Source: an uncultured Prevotellaceae bacterium (lineage in GTDB: Bacteria > Bacteroidota > Bacteroidia > Bacteroidales > Bacteroidaceae). Taken from it: a stretch of 8,922 nucleotides of DNA. Numbering within the stretch: the stretch's first letter is position 1; every line of letters starts with the position of its first letter. Below the pieces are notes generated by a model. That model did not search any database, had not been told where the DNA came from, and was given only the letters and a program-made list of their open reading frames with translations. Below are positions 1 to 7,229 of this stretch, one piece after another. Made by a program: the position numbers and the translations under genes. The stretch spans positions 1 through 8,922 of the forward strand of contig CAMKMK010000088.1 of NCBI GenBank assembly GCA_946413885.1, read 5' to 3'.

Positions 1-713
1 ATAGCAAGAGTCTTGTGATCCCGTTTTTCTATCTTGGCACGAATGCGAACCACACCTCCACGCTGGCCATCATTGTATCTGCTTACATCGATGCTGCCGC
101 CTGTGGGGAAATCTGGATAAAGATGGAATTCTTCGCCATGCAGATATTGGATGGCAGCATCACATATCTCATTCAAATTATGAGGTAAAATCTTGCAAGA
201 CAAACCTACTGCAATACCCTCAGCCCCTTGAGTCAAAAGAAGAGGGAACTTGACAGGCAGCGCAATAGGTTCCTTATTACGTCCATCGTAAGAAAGCTTC
301 CATTCTGTGGTCTTGGGATTGAAGACTACATCCAAGGCGAATTTGCTCAATCGAGCCTCGATGTATCGACCCGCAGCAGCATCGTCACCCGTCAGGATGT
401 TTCCCCAATTTCCTTGACAATCAATCAACAAATCCTTTTGTCCCAACTGCACCAAAGCATCCTTGATACTAGCGTCCCCGTGAGGATGGAATTGCATGGT
501 ATGACCCACAATATTGGCTACCTTATTATATCTTCCATCATCCATTCGTTTCATACTATGCAGGATGCGGCGTTGCACTGGCTTCAATCCGTCTACTATG
601 TGGGGGACGGCTCGTTCAAGAATCACATAGGATGCATAATCCAGAAACCAGTTCTGGTACATCTGATTCAAATGATGGGTTATACCCTCTATGTTTGTCA
701 TGTTGTTCGTCAT
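1..713 (-). CDS. parC: DNA topoisomerase IV subunit A, N-terminal part (3' end outside the window)
   Basis: Breakage-reunion subunit of the type IIA topoisomerase that decatenates replicated chromosomes together with ParE. The 237 codons present cover the winged-helix and start of the tower region. Visible landmarks are NWFLDYASYVILERAVPHI (residues 21-39), DGLKPVQRRILHSMKR (41-56), the HPHGD loop (76-80) and the active-site AAAGRYIEARLS, where Arg116-Tyr117 form the DNA-cleaving pair. FLDYASYVILERAVPH looks like ParC of Bacteroidetes rather than GyrA, which normally has YLDYAMSVIVSRALPD. The reading frame is open to base 1, so the C-terminal domain lies outside. The start at 713 is the first ATG after a TAnnTTTG promoter; an in-frame ATG at 701 is an alternative. 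At the quinolone-contact positions, Ser is replaced by Ala81 while the acidic Asp85 is kept. The gene is divergent from glyQS. Family assignment is firm; ParC versus GyrA is very likely. Confidence 0.95.
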   Translation of the reverse strand, partial: MTNNMTNIEGITHHLNQMYQNWFLDYASYVILERAVPHIVDGLKPVQRRILHSMKRMDDGRYNKVANIVGHTMQFHPHGDASIKDALVQLGQKDLLIDCQGNWGNILTGDDAAAGRYIEARLSKFALDVVFNPKTTEWKLSYDGRNKEPIALPVKFPLLLTQGAEGIAVGLSCKILPHNLNEICDAAIQYLHGEEFHLYPDFPTGGSIDVSRYNDGQRGGVVRIRAKIEKRDHKTLA

Positions 714-755
714 GATAAGAAAGGCTTCAAGCCCTCTTTTTGTATTATTTATGTG

Positions 756-763
756 CAAATATA
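756..763 (-). promoter_or_regulatory. Putative -7 promoter element for parC
   Basis: Read on the minus strand the bases are TATATTTG, an exact match to the Bacteroidetes -7 consensus TAnnTTTG. It lies 43 bases upstream of the parC ATG, implying a leader of roughly 35 bases. No clear TTTG -33 element is seen at the expected spacing. It lies only 23 bases from the opposing glyQS element. Assignment rests on the motif and its position only. Confidence 0.6.
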
Positions 764-786
764 GTAAATAATCCGCAGAAAATATG

Positions 787-794
787 TACTTTTG
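787..794 (+). promoter_or_regulatory. Putative -7 promoter element for glyQS
   Basis: The bases TACTTTTG match TAnnTTTG exactly and end 27 bases before the ATG at 822, which implies a leader of about 20 bases. That is too short for a T-box or other tRNA-sensing leader. It also helps fix the gene start: the in-frame TTG at 792 lies inside this promoter element and cannot be the start of a transcript made from it. No clear -33 TTTG is visible. Confidence 0.65.
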
Positions 795-821
795 CACAGA
801 AATCAACAAAATATAACCAAT

Positions 822-2375
822 ATGGCACAACAAGAAGACGTTTTCAAGAAGATAGTTTCACATTGCAAGGAGTATGGTTTCGTTTTCCCAAGCAGTGATA
901 TTTACGATGGATTAGGCGCTGTTTATGATTATGGTCAGAATGGCGTGGAGATGAAAAACAACATCAAGAAGTATTGGTGGGAAAGCATGGTTCAGATGCA
1001 CGAGAACATCGTAGGTCTGGATGCTGCCATCTTCATGCATCCTACTACCTGGAAGGCCAGTGGTCACGTAGATGCATTCAACGATCCTCTCATCGATAAT
1101 CGCGACAGCAAGAAACGTTATCGTGCCGATGTGCTGATTGAAGACCAGCTTGCCAAATATGACGAAAAGATAGAGAAAGAGGTAGAAAAGGCCCGCAAGC
1201 GCTTTAAGGAGAACTTCGACGAAGCTCAGTACCGTTCGACAAGTCCTAAAGTTCAAGAACTACAGGAGAAGCGAGACGGTCTGCACCATCGTTATCAAGA
1301 GGTAATGAATGCTCCTGGTGGCATTGATCTGGAGGGCATGAAACAGATTATCCTCGATGAAGAGATTGTATGTCCCATCAGTGGCACTCGCAATTGGACT
1401 GACGTACGCCAATTCAATCTGATGTTCAAGACTGAGATTGGCGCCGCTGCAGAAGGCTCCAGCACCATCTATCTGCGTCCAGAGACAGCTCAGGGTATTT
1501 TCGTTAACTATCTGAATGTGCAGAAAACGGGGCGCATGAAATTGCCTTTCGGCATTGCCCAGATAGGAAAAGCTTTCCGCAATGAGATTGTTGCCCGTCA
1601 GTTCATCTTCCGTATGCGTGAATTTGAGCAGATGGAGATGCAATTCTTTGTTAAGCCTGGCACAGAACTGCAATGGTTTGAAACATGGAAGCAGACTCGT
1701 ATGAAATGGCATCAGAATCTGGGATTTGGCGCTGAGAACTATCGTTTCCACGATCACGACAAGTTGGCTCATTATGCCAATGCTGCTACAGATATCGAGT
1801 TTCACATGCCATTTGGTTTCAAGGAAGTGGAAGGTATCCATTCTCGTACCAACTTTGACCTCTCGCAACATGCCAAATACAGTGGCAAGAAGATTGAGTA
1901 TTTTGATCCTGAGACCAACGAAAGCTATACTCCTTATGTTATTGAGACAAGTATTGGTGTAGATCGTATGTTCCTGAGCGTTCTGTGCCATGCTTATGAA
2001 GAGCAGCTGCTGCCTGATGGACAGACTCGTACCGTGCTACACTTGCCTGCAGCTTTGGCTCCTATTAAATTGGCCATTTTCCCATTGACGAAGAAGGATG
2101 GGCTTCCTGAGAAAGCTCAGGAAATCTTCAATGACCTGCGTTTCTACTTCAATTGCAAGTATGAAGAGAAGGATCAGATAGGCAAGCGTTATCGTCGTAT
2201 GGATGCTATCGGCTGTCCTTATTGTATTACTTTTGACCAGCAAACTCTCGAGGACAATACCGTCACTCTACGTGATCGTGACACAATGGAACAGACTCGT
2301 GTCGCTATCAGCGATCTTCAACATATCGTAGACGAAAAGGTGACCATCACTTCGTTGTTGAAAAAATTGGCATAG
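822..2375 (+). CDS. glyQS: Glycine--tRNA ligase (single-chain class II type)
   Basis: Charges tRNA-Gly with glycine using ATP, in the cytoplasm. The protein has 517 residues. The sequence shows the class II catalytic core: SGHVDAFNDPL (80-90), RPETAQGIF (219-227), motif 2 with FRNEI (252-256) and FRMREFEQMEMQFF (263-276), and motif 3 with ETSIGVDRMF (375-384). A charged helical insertion at about 110-165, likely coiled coil, interrupts the core as is usual in this family. An anticodon-binding domain follows from about 412 (LAPIKLAIFPL) to the end. This is the eukaryote/archaeal-like homodimeric enzyme, not the alpha2-beta2 GlyQ/GlyS type; some databases label it glyS. ATG at 822 is chosen over the upstream in-frame TTG at 792, which falls in the promoter element. 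The FKBP lipoprotein gene follows 50 bases downstream on the same strand with no terminator visible between them. Confidence 0.97.
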   Translation: MAQQEDVFKKIVSHCKEYGFVFPSSDIYDGLGAVYDYGQNGVEMKNNIKKYWWESMVQMHENIVGLDAAIFMHPTTWKASGHVDAFNDPLIDNRDSKKRYRADVLIEDQLAKYDEKIEKEVEKARKRFKENFDEAQYRSTSPKVQELQEKRDGLHHRYQEVMNAPGGIDLEGMKQIILDEEIVCPISGTRNWTDVRQFNLMFKTEIGAAAEGSSTIYLRPETAQGIFVNYLNVQKTGRMKLPFGIAQIGKAFRNEIVARQFIFRMREFEQMEMQFFVKPGTELQWFETWKQTRMKWHQNLGFGAENYRFHDHDKLAHYANAATDIEFHMPFGFKEVEGIHSRTNFDLSQHAKYSGKKIEYFDPETNESYTPYVIETSIGVDRMFLSVLCHAYEEQLLPDGQTRTVLHLPAALAPIKLAIFPLTKKDGLPEKAQEIFNDLRFYFNCKYEEKDQIGKRYRRMDAIGCPYCITFDQQTLEDNTVTLRDRDTMEQTRVAISDLQHIVDEKVTITSLLKKLA

Positions 2376-2425
2376 TTTCCAATTCTTCTGTCACATTTTT
2401 TGAAGCACAAAATCTGCAAGTCAGA

Positions 2426-3109
2426 ATGAGATTTTACAATAAAATAAGAAACTACCTGCCATTAGGTCTCATCCTTGGTTTAGGAATGATGGCTTTGGCA
2501 TCCTGCTCTGAGAAAGAAGACGTGTGGAATCCTTATTATGATTGGCAGGCTCGTAATGCGAAATGGTTTCAAGAGATTGCTGATTCTGCCCGTACAGCTA
2601 TCGCCCAGTCGAAGGCTGCCTATGGTGACGACTGGGAATACCATTGCGACTGGCGTATGTACAAAAGCTTGCTTCGTAGTGCTGACTATGTGGGTCCTGT
2701 TACAGATAGTATATGTGTCCATATCCTGAAACGTGGAACAGGTTCTATAAGTCCTGCTTACACGGATAGTATCCGTTTGAATTTCCGTGGGTGGACACTC
2801 AAGACTGAATACCTGAATGACGAAGGTGGCTTGGATTCCTATCAAGCAGTATTCAGCCAAACATACTTTGGAACTTTCAATCCCACAACTGCTGCCCCCC
2901 AAACGATGGCTGTCAACGGAACGGTGGAAGGTTTTGGGACAGCTCTTCAGTATATGGTGAAGGGAGATGATTGGCTTGTATATATTCCAGAGAATCTTGC
3001 TTACGGAGAGAAAGACTCTGATGCCATTCCTCCTTACAGCACTCTCGTCTTCCGCCTTAATCTCGTAGGAGTTTATGTTAGCGGATCGAAAACGTCAAAT
3101 TGGCAATAG
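2426..3109 (+). CDS. FKBP-type peptidyl-prolyl cis-trans isomerase, predicted lipoprotein
   Basis: Predicted envelope lipoprotein of 227 residues with a C-terminal FKBP domain, a fold that catalyses isomerisation of X-Pro bonds and can act as a chaperone. A basic N-terminus (RFYNKIRNY) and hydrophobic segment 11-25 end in the lipobox LASC, with Cys27 as the lipidated residue. Residues 28-32 (SEKED) are acidic, resembling the Bacteroidetes lipoprotein export signal, so surface exposure is possible. Residues 33-95 form a Trp/Tyr-rich region I do not recognise. The FKBP domain spans about 96-217 (VHILKRGTGS; IPENLAYGEKDSDAIPP at 187-203; STLVFRLNLVGV). Tyr193 and the IPP loop are kept, but the pocket Trp of FKBP12 appears as Phe170 and the usual FD pair is not evident, so activity may be reduced. 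It probably shares the glyQS transcript. It converges on asd with a 20-base gap. Confidence 0.88.
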   Translation: MRFYNKIRNYLPLGLILGLGMMALASCSEKEDVWNPYYDWQARNAKWFQEIADSARTAIAQSKAAYGDDWEYHCDWRMYKSLLRSADYVGPVTDSICVHILKRGTGSISPAYTDSIRLNFRGWTLKTEYLNDEGGLDSYQAVFSQTYFGTFNPTTAAPQTMAVNGTVEGFGTALQYMVKGDDWLVYIPENLAYGEKDSDAIPPYSTLVFRLNLVGVYVSGSKTSNWQ

Positions 3110-3129
3110 AATCCTCTTCGTTAAGGAAT

Positions 3130-4194
3130 TTATTTCTTCAGCCGATCGTCATTCTTGATCAACCATTCGGCAATCTGTACAGCATTCAGAGCTGCCCCCT
3201 TCTTTATTTGATCGCCAGTCAACCAGAATGTAAGGCCATTCTCGTTGGTTAGATCCTTGCGCACACGCCCTACGTAAACATCATCCTTGCCTGCAGAATA
3301 GAGAGGCATGGGATAGGGAAGACTTTGCATGTCTTCCTTAGCCACATCAGGATTTGCCTTTGTGCCAACTTTCTTGGGAGCATCAATCAAGGTTACTCCC
3401 TCAGCTTTACGGAAAGCTTCTTGAGCAGTTTCCACAGAGATGGGATTCTCTGTCTCAACCCATACAGCCTCAGAGTGAGAACGCAAGGAAGAGATGCGGA
3501 CACACATGGCTGAACAACGAGCATCCGTATGCATAATCTTCTTGGTCTCATTGAACATCTTCATTTCCTCTTTCGTGTAACCATTTTCTTGGAAAACATC
3601 GATCTGTGGAATCACGTTGTAGGCCAATTGGTAAGCAAACTTGTTTACAGTAGGTTTCTCTTCGTTCGCGAGTTCCTTGTACTGTTGTTTCAGTTCTTCC
3701 ATAGCTGCTGCACCTGCCCCACTGGCTGATTGATAGCTGGCAACGTGGATGTTTTTGATATGAGAAAGCTTTTCAATGGGTTTCAGGCAAACGACCATCA
3801 TGATGGTTGTGCAATTGGGATTTGCGATGATATTGCGAGGACGATTCAAGGCATCCTCAGCATTGCATTCAGGAACTACCAAGGGAACATCTTCGTCCAT
3901 ACGGAAAGCACTTGAGTTGTCAATCATCACAGCACCATACTTTGTGATTGTCTCTGCGAATTCCTTGCTGGTACTTGCTCCAGCACTGGCAAACGCAATA
4001 TCGATGCCTTCGAAATCATCGTTGTGTTGCAACAGTTTCACTTCATACTCTTTTCCGCGGAAAGTGTACTTTCGTCCTGCACTACGAGTTGAACCAAACA
4101 GAACCAAATCGTCCAAAGGGAAATCCCTTTCATCCAAAACTTTCAGGAATTCTTGTCCTACCGCACCACTGGCACCTACAATTGCTACTCTCAT
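3130..4194 (-). CDS. asd: Aspartate-semialdehyde dehydrogenase
   Basis: Reduces L-aspartyl-4-phosphate to L-aspartate-4-semialdehyde with NADPH, the branch-point step toward lysine and diaminopimelate, threonine, methionine and isoleucine. The protein has 354 residues, normal for the family. The N-terminal nucleotide-binding loop is GASGAVGQEFL (7-17). The catalytic Cys128 lies in IIANPNCTT. SYQSASGAGAAAMEEL (153-168) is the usual segment after the active site. Arg233 and His240, in CVRISSLRSHSEAV, match the substrate-binding Arg and acid/base His, with the seven-residue spacing seen in the E. coli enzyme. C-terminal DDVYVGRVRKD and KGAALNAVQIAEWL are typical. The ATG at 4194 gives the Rossmann motif at the expected distance from the N-terminus. 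It is divergent from the antiporter gene and stands alone, without lysC or dapA beside it in this window. Confidence 0.97.
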   Translation of the reverse strand: MRVAIVGASGAVGQEFLKVLDERDFPLDDLVLFGSTRSAGRKYTFRGKEYEVKLLQHNDDFEGIDIAFASAGASTSKEFAETITKYGAVMIDNSSAFRMDEDVPLVVPECNAEDALNRPRNIIANPNCTTIMMVVCLKPIEKLSHIKNIHVASYQSASGAGAAAMEELKQQYKELANEEKPTVNKFAYQLAYNVIPQIDVFQENGYTKEEMKMFNETKKIMHTDARCSAMCVRISSLRSHSEAVWVETENPISVETAQEAFRKAEGVTLIDAPKKVGTKANPDVAKEDMQSLPYPMPLYSAGKDDVYVGRVRKDLTNENGLTFWLTGDQIKKGAALNAVQIAEWLIKNDDRLKK

Positions 4195-4241
4195 CTTTTT
4201 ATGTTATCCTTGTTTTGTCTTATTCTTATAGAATTCGACTG

Positions 4242-4249
4242 CAAAATTA
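4242..4249 (-). promoter_or_regulatory. Putative -7 promoter element for asd
   Basis: On the minus strand the bases read TAATTTTG, an exact TAnnTTTG match, 47 bases upstream of the asd ATG. A nearby TTTG (complement of 4252-4255) is too close to be the -33 element, and I see no better candidate. The implied leader is about 40 bases, too short for a lysine riboswitch. Confidence 0.6.
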
Positions 4250-4270
4250 GTCAAATTATTATAAATAAGG

Positions 4271-4286
4271 TATGTTTAAGAACATA
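4271..4286. repeat. Perfect palindrome between divergent promoters, possible operator
   Basis: TATGTT, a four-base centre TAAG, then AACATA: a perfect inverted repeat with six-base arms. It lies between the two -7 elements (4242-4249 and 4304-4311), about where the -33 regions of both promoters should be. A dimeric regulator bound here could affect asd, the antiporter gene or both. The region is AT-rich, so a chance occurrence is possible. Confidence 0.35.
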
Positions 4287-4303
4287 TTTTCAACAAAATA
4301 CTA

Positions 4304-4311
4304 TATCTTTG
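4304..4311 (+). promoter_or_regulatory. Putative -7 promoter element for the antiporter gene cluster
   Basis: TATCTTTG is an exact TAnnTTTG match ending 29 bases before the antiporter ATG at 4341, implying a leader of about 20-25 bases. It is the only clear promoter seen ahead of the plus-strand run from 4341 to the right edge, so the downstream genes probably depend on it at least in part. Confidence 0.6.
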
Positions 4312-4340
4312 CGACAAAGAAACAGTAAAGAAGTCCTTTT

Positions 4341-6473
4341 ATGCATCTTATTGCAGTCCTTTTGAATAGTGATGCACCTCTAATAACCGACCCCACATGG
4401 ATATTCTTTGTGGTGCTGTTTATTATATTGTTTGCACCTCTTCTGCTTCGTAAACTGCATATTCCTCATGTTATTGGCCTCATCCTTGCAGGCATCTTGA
4501 TAGGGCAATATGGATTCAATCTGCTTGAACGTGACAGCTCTTTTCAACTCTTCGGACAGGTAGGAATATACTACATCATGTTTCTGGCAGGACTGGAATT
4601 GGACATGGGGAGCGTGGAGCATTATGGTCTTCGAGGACTTCATTTTGGTGTCGTTACTTTTTTGATTCCATTCTTCTTAGGATTCCTTGCCGGTAAATAT
4701 ATACTGGGCTATGGGATACTCACCAGTTTGATGCTGGCATGTATTCTCAGTTCCCATACATTGGTCTCTTATCCCATTGTAGGCCGATATGGTATATCGC
4801 GACACAGGATAGTAGTAATCAGCGTAGTCGCCACAGCGGTTGCGACCTTTGCGGCACTGCTTTCTCTTGCACTTGTAGTGGGTTCTCTCAAACCTGACAA
4901 CACAATATTTACATGGATTCTCTTTAGCATAAAGTGTATCCTATATGGTGCGTTTGTCATCCTTGCCTTTCCACGCTTAGGAAGATGGTTCTTGCGTCGC
5001 TATGATGATAGCGTGATGCAATACATTTTCATCTTGGCTTTGGTCTTCCTTAGTGCGGCTTTGGCGGATTTGGTTGGTTTGGAGGGACTTTTGGGTGCCT
5101 TCCTGTCAGGTTTGATACTCAATCGGCTTATTCCTCGAACCAGTCCCTTGATGAGCAGGGTTGAGTTTGTAGGCAATGCACTATTCATTCCTTATTTCAT
5201 GATTGGAGTGGGAATGATTATCGATGTTCGCATTCTTGTGAGCGATGCCCATACGTTGTGGGTTGTGGCAGTAATAGTCATCACAGGTATGCTTACAAAA
5301 TGGCTCGCTGCCTGGCTCATGAGCCGTTTCTACAGAGATTCACATGGGGCTATGAATCTGATGTTTGGTCTTACAAGTGCTCACGCGGCAGGTGCTTTGG
5401 CCATTGTAATGATTGGTACAGATCCTGAGGTTAATCTCATGGATAGCGCCATCCTCAATGGTACGGTGATGCTGATTCTTTTCTCCTGCATCATCAGTTC
5501 TTTTGCCACCAGTCATGGGGCTCGAAAACTGGCTTTGAGCGACACTTCCTTCGAAGAGAATCGAGGTTCCTATCATGGTAAGTGCTTGGTCACCTATTCC
5601 CAAGCAGATACTGTGGGAGTGATGACTCAATTTGCCATTCTTATCCGCAATCCCTATATCCCTGACAGCCTGATGGGACTCTCTGTGGCATACGATGATG
5701 TTCGTGGTGAGGATGACCATCGACAAGGAAAAGCTTTCTTGGAGAAGGCTCAGAATATTGCTGCCTCGGCTGATGTCCACATGGCCACCATGAGCAGGGT
5801 AAGCACGAACATAGCCAGTGGAATACTTCACACCATGCGCGAGTGTGATTGTGGTGAAGTGATTGTTTCTCTTACTGATCGCGAGACAGGCATGCCAAAG
5901 TCCAGTCTTGGAACTGTGATTGATAATGTGATTGCTGGTTCTCATCGAGAGGTGATGGCTTTGAGATGCATCGTTCCTGTAGGCACCTTACGCCGCGTAA
6001 TAATTGCAGTTCCACAAAAAGCTGAATACGAGGTGGGATTCTACAAGTGGCTTGAGCACGTTTGTCGTGTGGGAGAGCAACTGGATTGCCATTTGGAGTT
6101 TCATGCGCATCCTGACACTCTGCCTTACATCAAAGGTTATATGCGACAGAAACATGCTTTCCTGCGTAGGGAATATCACGAGATGTCTCTTTGGACACAA
6201 TTGATTTCTCTTTCTAATCGAATGGATGAGAATGATATGATTATTGTCGTTACGGCTCGACCGGGATTCATTTCATATCAATCCTCTTTCGATTCCTTGC
6301 CCCTCCAGCTTTATCGCTATTTCAGTCACACGAGTGTTATGATCCTTTATCCTGACCAGTGGGGAGATCCCCTGGAGACGGTTTCTGTCTTTGCACCCAG
6401 TGGCACAGTTGTTACTCGTGAACCTCATACCATAGGCAGCTGGTTCAGGGAGTTATTCCTTTCAGACAAATAA
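4341..6473 (+). CDS. CPA2-type cation/proton antiporter with USP-like tail
   Basis: Inner-membrane monovalent cation/proton antiporter (Kef/NapA superfamily), 710 residues. Residues 20-390 hold about 12 hydrophobic segments with family sequences: LHIPHVIGLILAGILIG (39-55), FLAGLELDM (81-89), ILSSHTLVSYPIVGRYG (135-151), LEGLLGAFLSGLIL (247-260), FVGNALFIPYFMIGVGMIID (276-295) and LTSAHAAGALAIVMIGT (344-360). Residues 411-545 and about 548-695 look like two universal stress protein-type alpha/beta domains; SSLGTVIDNVIAGS (521-534) resembles the glycine-rich nucleotide loop of that fold. The tail is therefore likely regulatory. Oddly, the helix at 158-180 (ISVVATAVATFAALL) has no Asp or Glu, although the ion-binding Asp of related antiporters normally lies in this helix. 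The transported ion (K+ or Na+) cannot be told from sequence. The LolD-like gene follows after six bases, suggesting an operon. The ATG at 4341 follows a good -7 element. Confidence 0.88.
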   Translation: MHLIAVLLNSDAPLITDPTWIFFVVLFIILFAPLLLRKLHIPHVIGLILAGILIGQYGFNLLERDSSFQLFGQVGIYYIMFLAGLELDMGSVEHYGLRGLHFGVVTFLIPFFLGFLAGKYILGYGILTSLMLACILSSHTLVSYPIVGRYGISRHRIVVISVVATAVATFAALLSLALVVGSLKPDNTIFTWILFSIKCILYGAFVILAFPRLGRWFLRRYDDSVMQYIFILALVFLSAALADLVGLEGLLGAFLSGLILNRLIPRTSPLMSRVEFVGNALFIPYFMIGVGMIIDVRILVSDAHTLWVVAVIVITGMLTKWLAAWLMSRFYRDSHGAMNLMFGLTSAHAAGALAIVMIGTDPEVNLMDSAILNGTVMLILFSCIISSFATSHGARKLALSDTSFEENRGSYHGKCLVTYSQADTVGVMTQFAILIRNPYIPDSLMGLSVAYDDVRGEDDHRQGKAFLEKAQNIAASADVHMATMSRVSTNIASGILHTMRECDCGEVIVSLTDRETGMPKSSLGTVIDNVIAGSHREVMALRCIVPVGTLRRVIIAVPQKAEYEVGFYKWLEHVCRVGEQLDCHLEFHAHPDTLPYIKGYMRQKHAFLRREYHEMSLWTQLISLSNRMDENDMIIVVTARPGFISYQSSFDSLPLQLYRYFSHTSVMILYPDQWGDPLETVSVFAPSGTVVTREPHTIGSWFRELFLSDK

Positions 6474-6479
6474 CAAGCA

Positions 6480-7229
6480 ATGATACATCTAAGAAATATT
6501 ACCAAAAGTTTTGGTTCCTTGCAAGTGTTGCGAGGTATCGATCTGGACATTAACCAGGGAGAGGTGGTCAGCATAGTTGGACCCAGTGGAGCAGGAAAGA
6601 CTACTTTGCTCCAGATTATGGGAACATTGGACCAACCTGATACAGGAGAGATCATCATCGATGGTCAGGATGTGAGAAAACTGAACAGGAAGAAATTGGC
6701 ACAATTTCGTAATCAGCGCATTGGTTTCGTCTTTCAGTTCCATCAACTTCTGCCTGAGTTCACGGCGCTGGAAAACATCATGATTCCTGCCTTTATTGGT
6801 GGCGTAGGCCGCAAGGAGGCTCAGCATCGTGCCAAAGAATTGCTGGAGTTCATGAAACTGACTGATCGTGCTGACCATAAGCCCAATGAACTCTCTGGTG
6901 GCGAGAAACAGCGGGTGGCAGTAGCTCGTGCTCTTATCAATCATCCTGCTGTTGTTCTGGCCGACGAGCCCAGTGGCAGCTTGGATTCTCAAAACAAGGA
7001 CGAACTGCATCGACTCTTTTTTGACCTTCGCGACAGTCTTAAGCAGACCTTCGTCATCGTTACCCACGATGAGTCACTTGCTGCTATGACTGACCGCACC
7101 ATTCACATGGTAGATGGTCTTACCTCTTCGGAACCCTTCGATCCATCTGATCAAAAGGATAAGACAACAAGTGAATCGATTCCCCTTTCTTCCTCCAACT
7201 TTAATTCTCAACAAGATGAAAAGCAGTGA
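6480..7229 (+). CDS. ABC transporter ATP-binding protein, LolD/MacB-like
   Basis: Cytoplasmic ATPase of 249 residues, of the class that powers lipoprotein release (LolCDE) or MacB/FtsE-type mechanotransmission. All ABC motifs are intact: Walker A GPSGAGKT (34-41), Q-loop FVFQFHQLLPEFTALENI (83-100) with Gln86, signature LSGGEKQR (138-145), Walker B VVLADEP (158-164) with Glu163, D-loop SLDS (167-170) and H-loop His196. The sequence FQFHQLLPEFTALEN is characteristic of LolD. No permease gene (LolC/LolE) is present on either side in this window, so a partner must be encoded elsewhere, and assignment as true LolD remains inference. After about residue 213 there is a polar Ser/Asp/Gln-rich tail of some 36 residues that lies outside the ATPase fold. 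Its last 14 bases overlap the start of the next gene, suggesting coupled translation. It starts six bases after the antiporter stop. Confidence 0.9.
   Translation: MIHLRNITKSFGSLQVLRGIDLDINQGEVVSIVGPSGAGKTTLLQIMGTLDQPDTGEIIIDGQDVRKLNRKKLAQFRNQRIGFVFQFHQLLPEFTALENIMIPAFIGGVGRKEAQHRAKELLEFMKLTDRADHKPNELSGGEKQRVAVARALINHPAVVLADEPSGSLDSQNKDELHRLFFDLRDSLKQTFVIVTHDESLAAMTDRTIHMVDGLTSSEPFDPSDQKDKTTSESIPLSSSNFNSQQDEKQ

Noticed and set aside
228..764. 178-codon plus-strand open frame opposite parC
   Set aside because: It lies antisense to a strongly conserved topoisomerase IV coding region and its translation has no recognisable domain.
792..821. Upstream in-frame TTG start for glycyl-tRNA synthetase
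   Set aside because: It overlaps the TAnnTTTG promoter element, so the transcript would begin downstream of it; ATG 822 gives the expected N-terminus.
1260..1991. 243-codon minus-strand open frame inside glyQS
   Set aside because: It is antisense to the catalytic core of glycyl-tRNA synthetase and shows no family motif.
3110..3135. Possible two-way terminator between the converging FKBP and asd genes
   Set aside because: The best stem (AATCCT with AGGAATT) is short, bulged and AT-rich, so I could not support it as a terminator.
4256..4268. TTATT-ATA-AATAA inverted repeat beside the asd promoter
   Set aside because: It is made only of A and T in an AT-rich spacer, so it carries little information compared with the neighbouring palindrome.
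7114..7215. Upstream in-frame ATG for the CvfB-like protein
   Set aside because: It would add 34 unconserved-looking residues within the ABC ATPase gene; the S1-module sequence begins right after ATG 7216.
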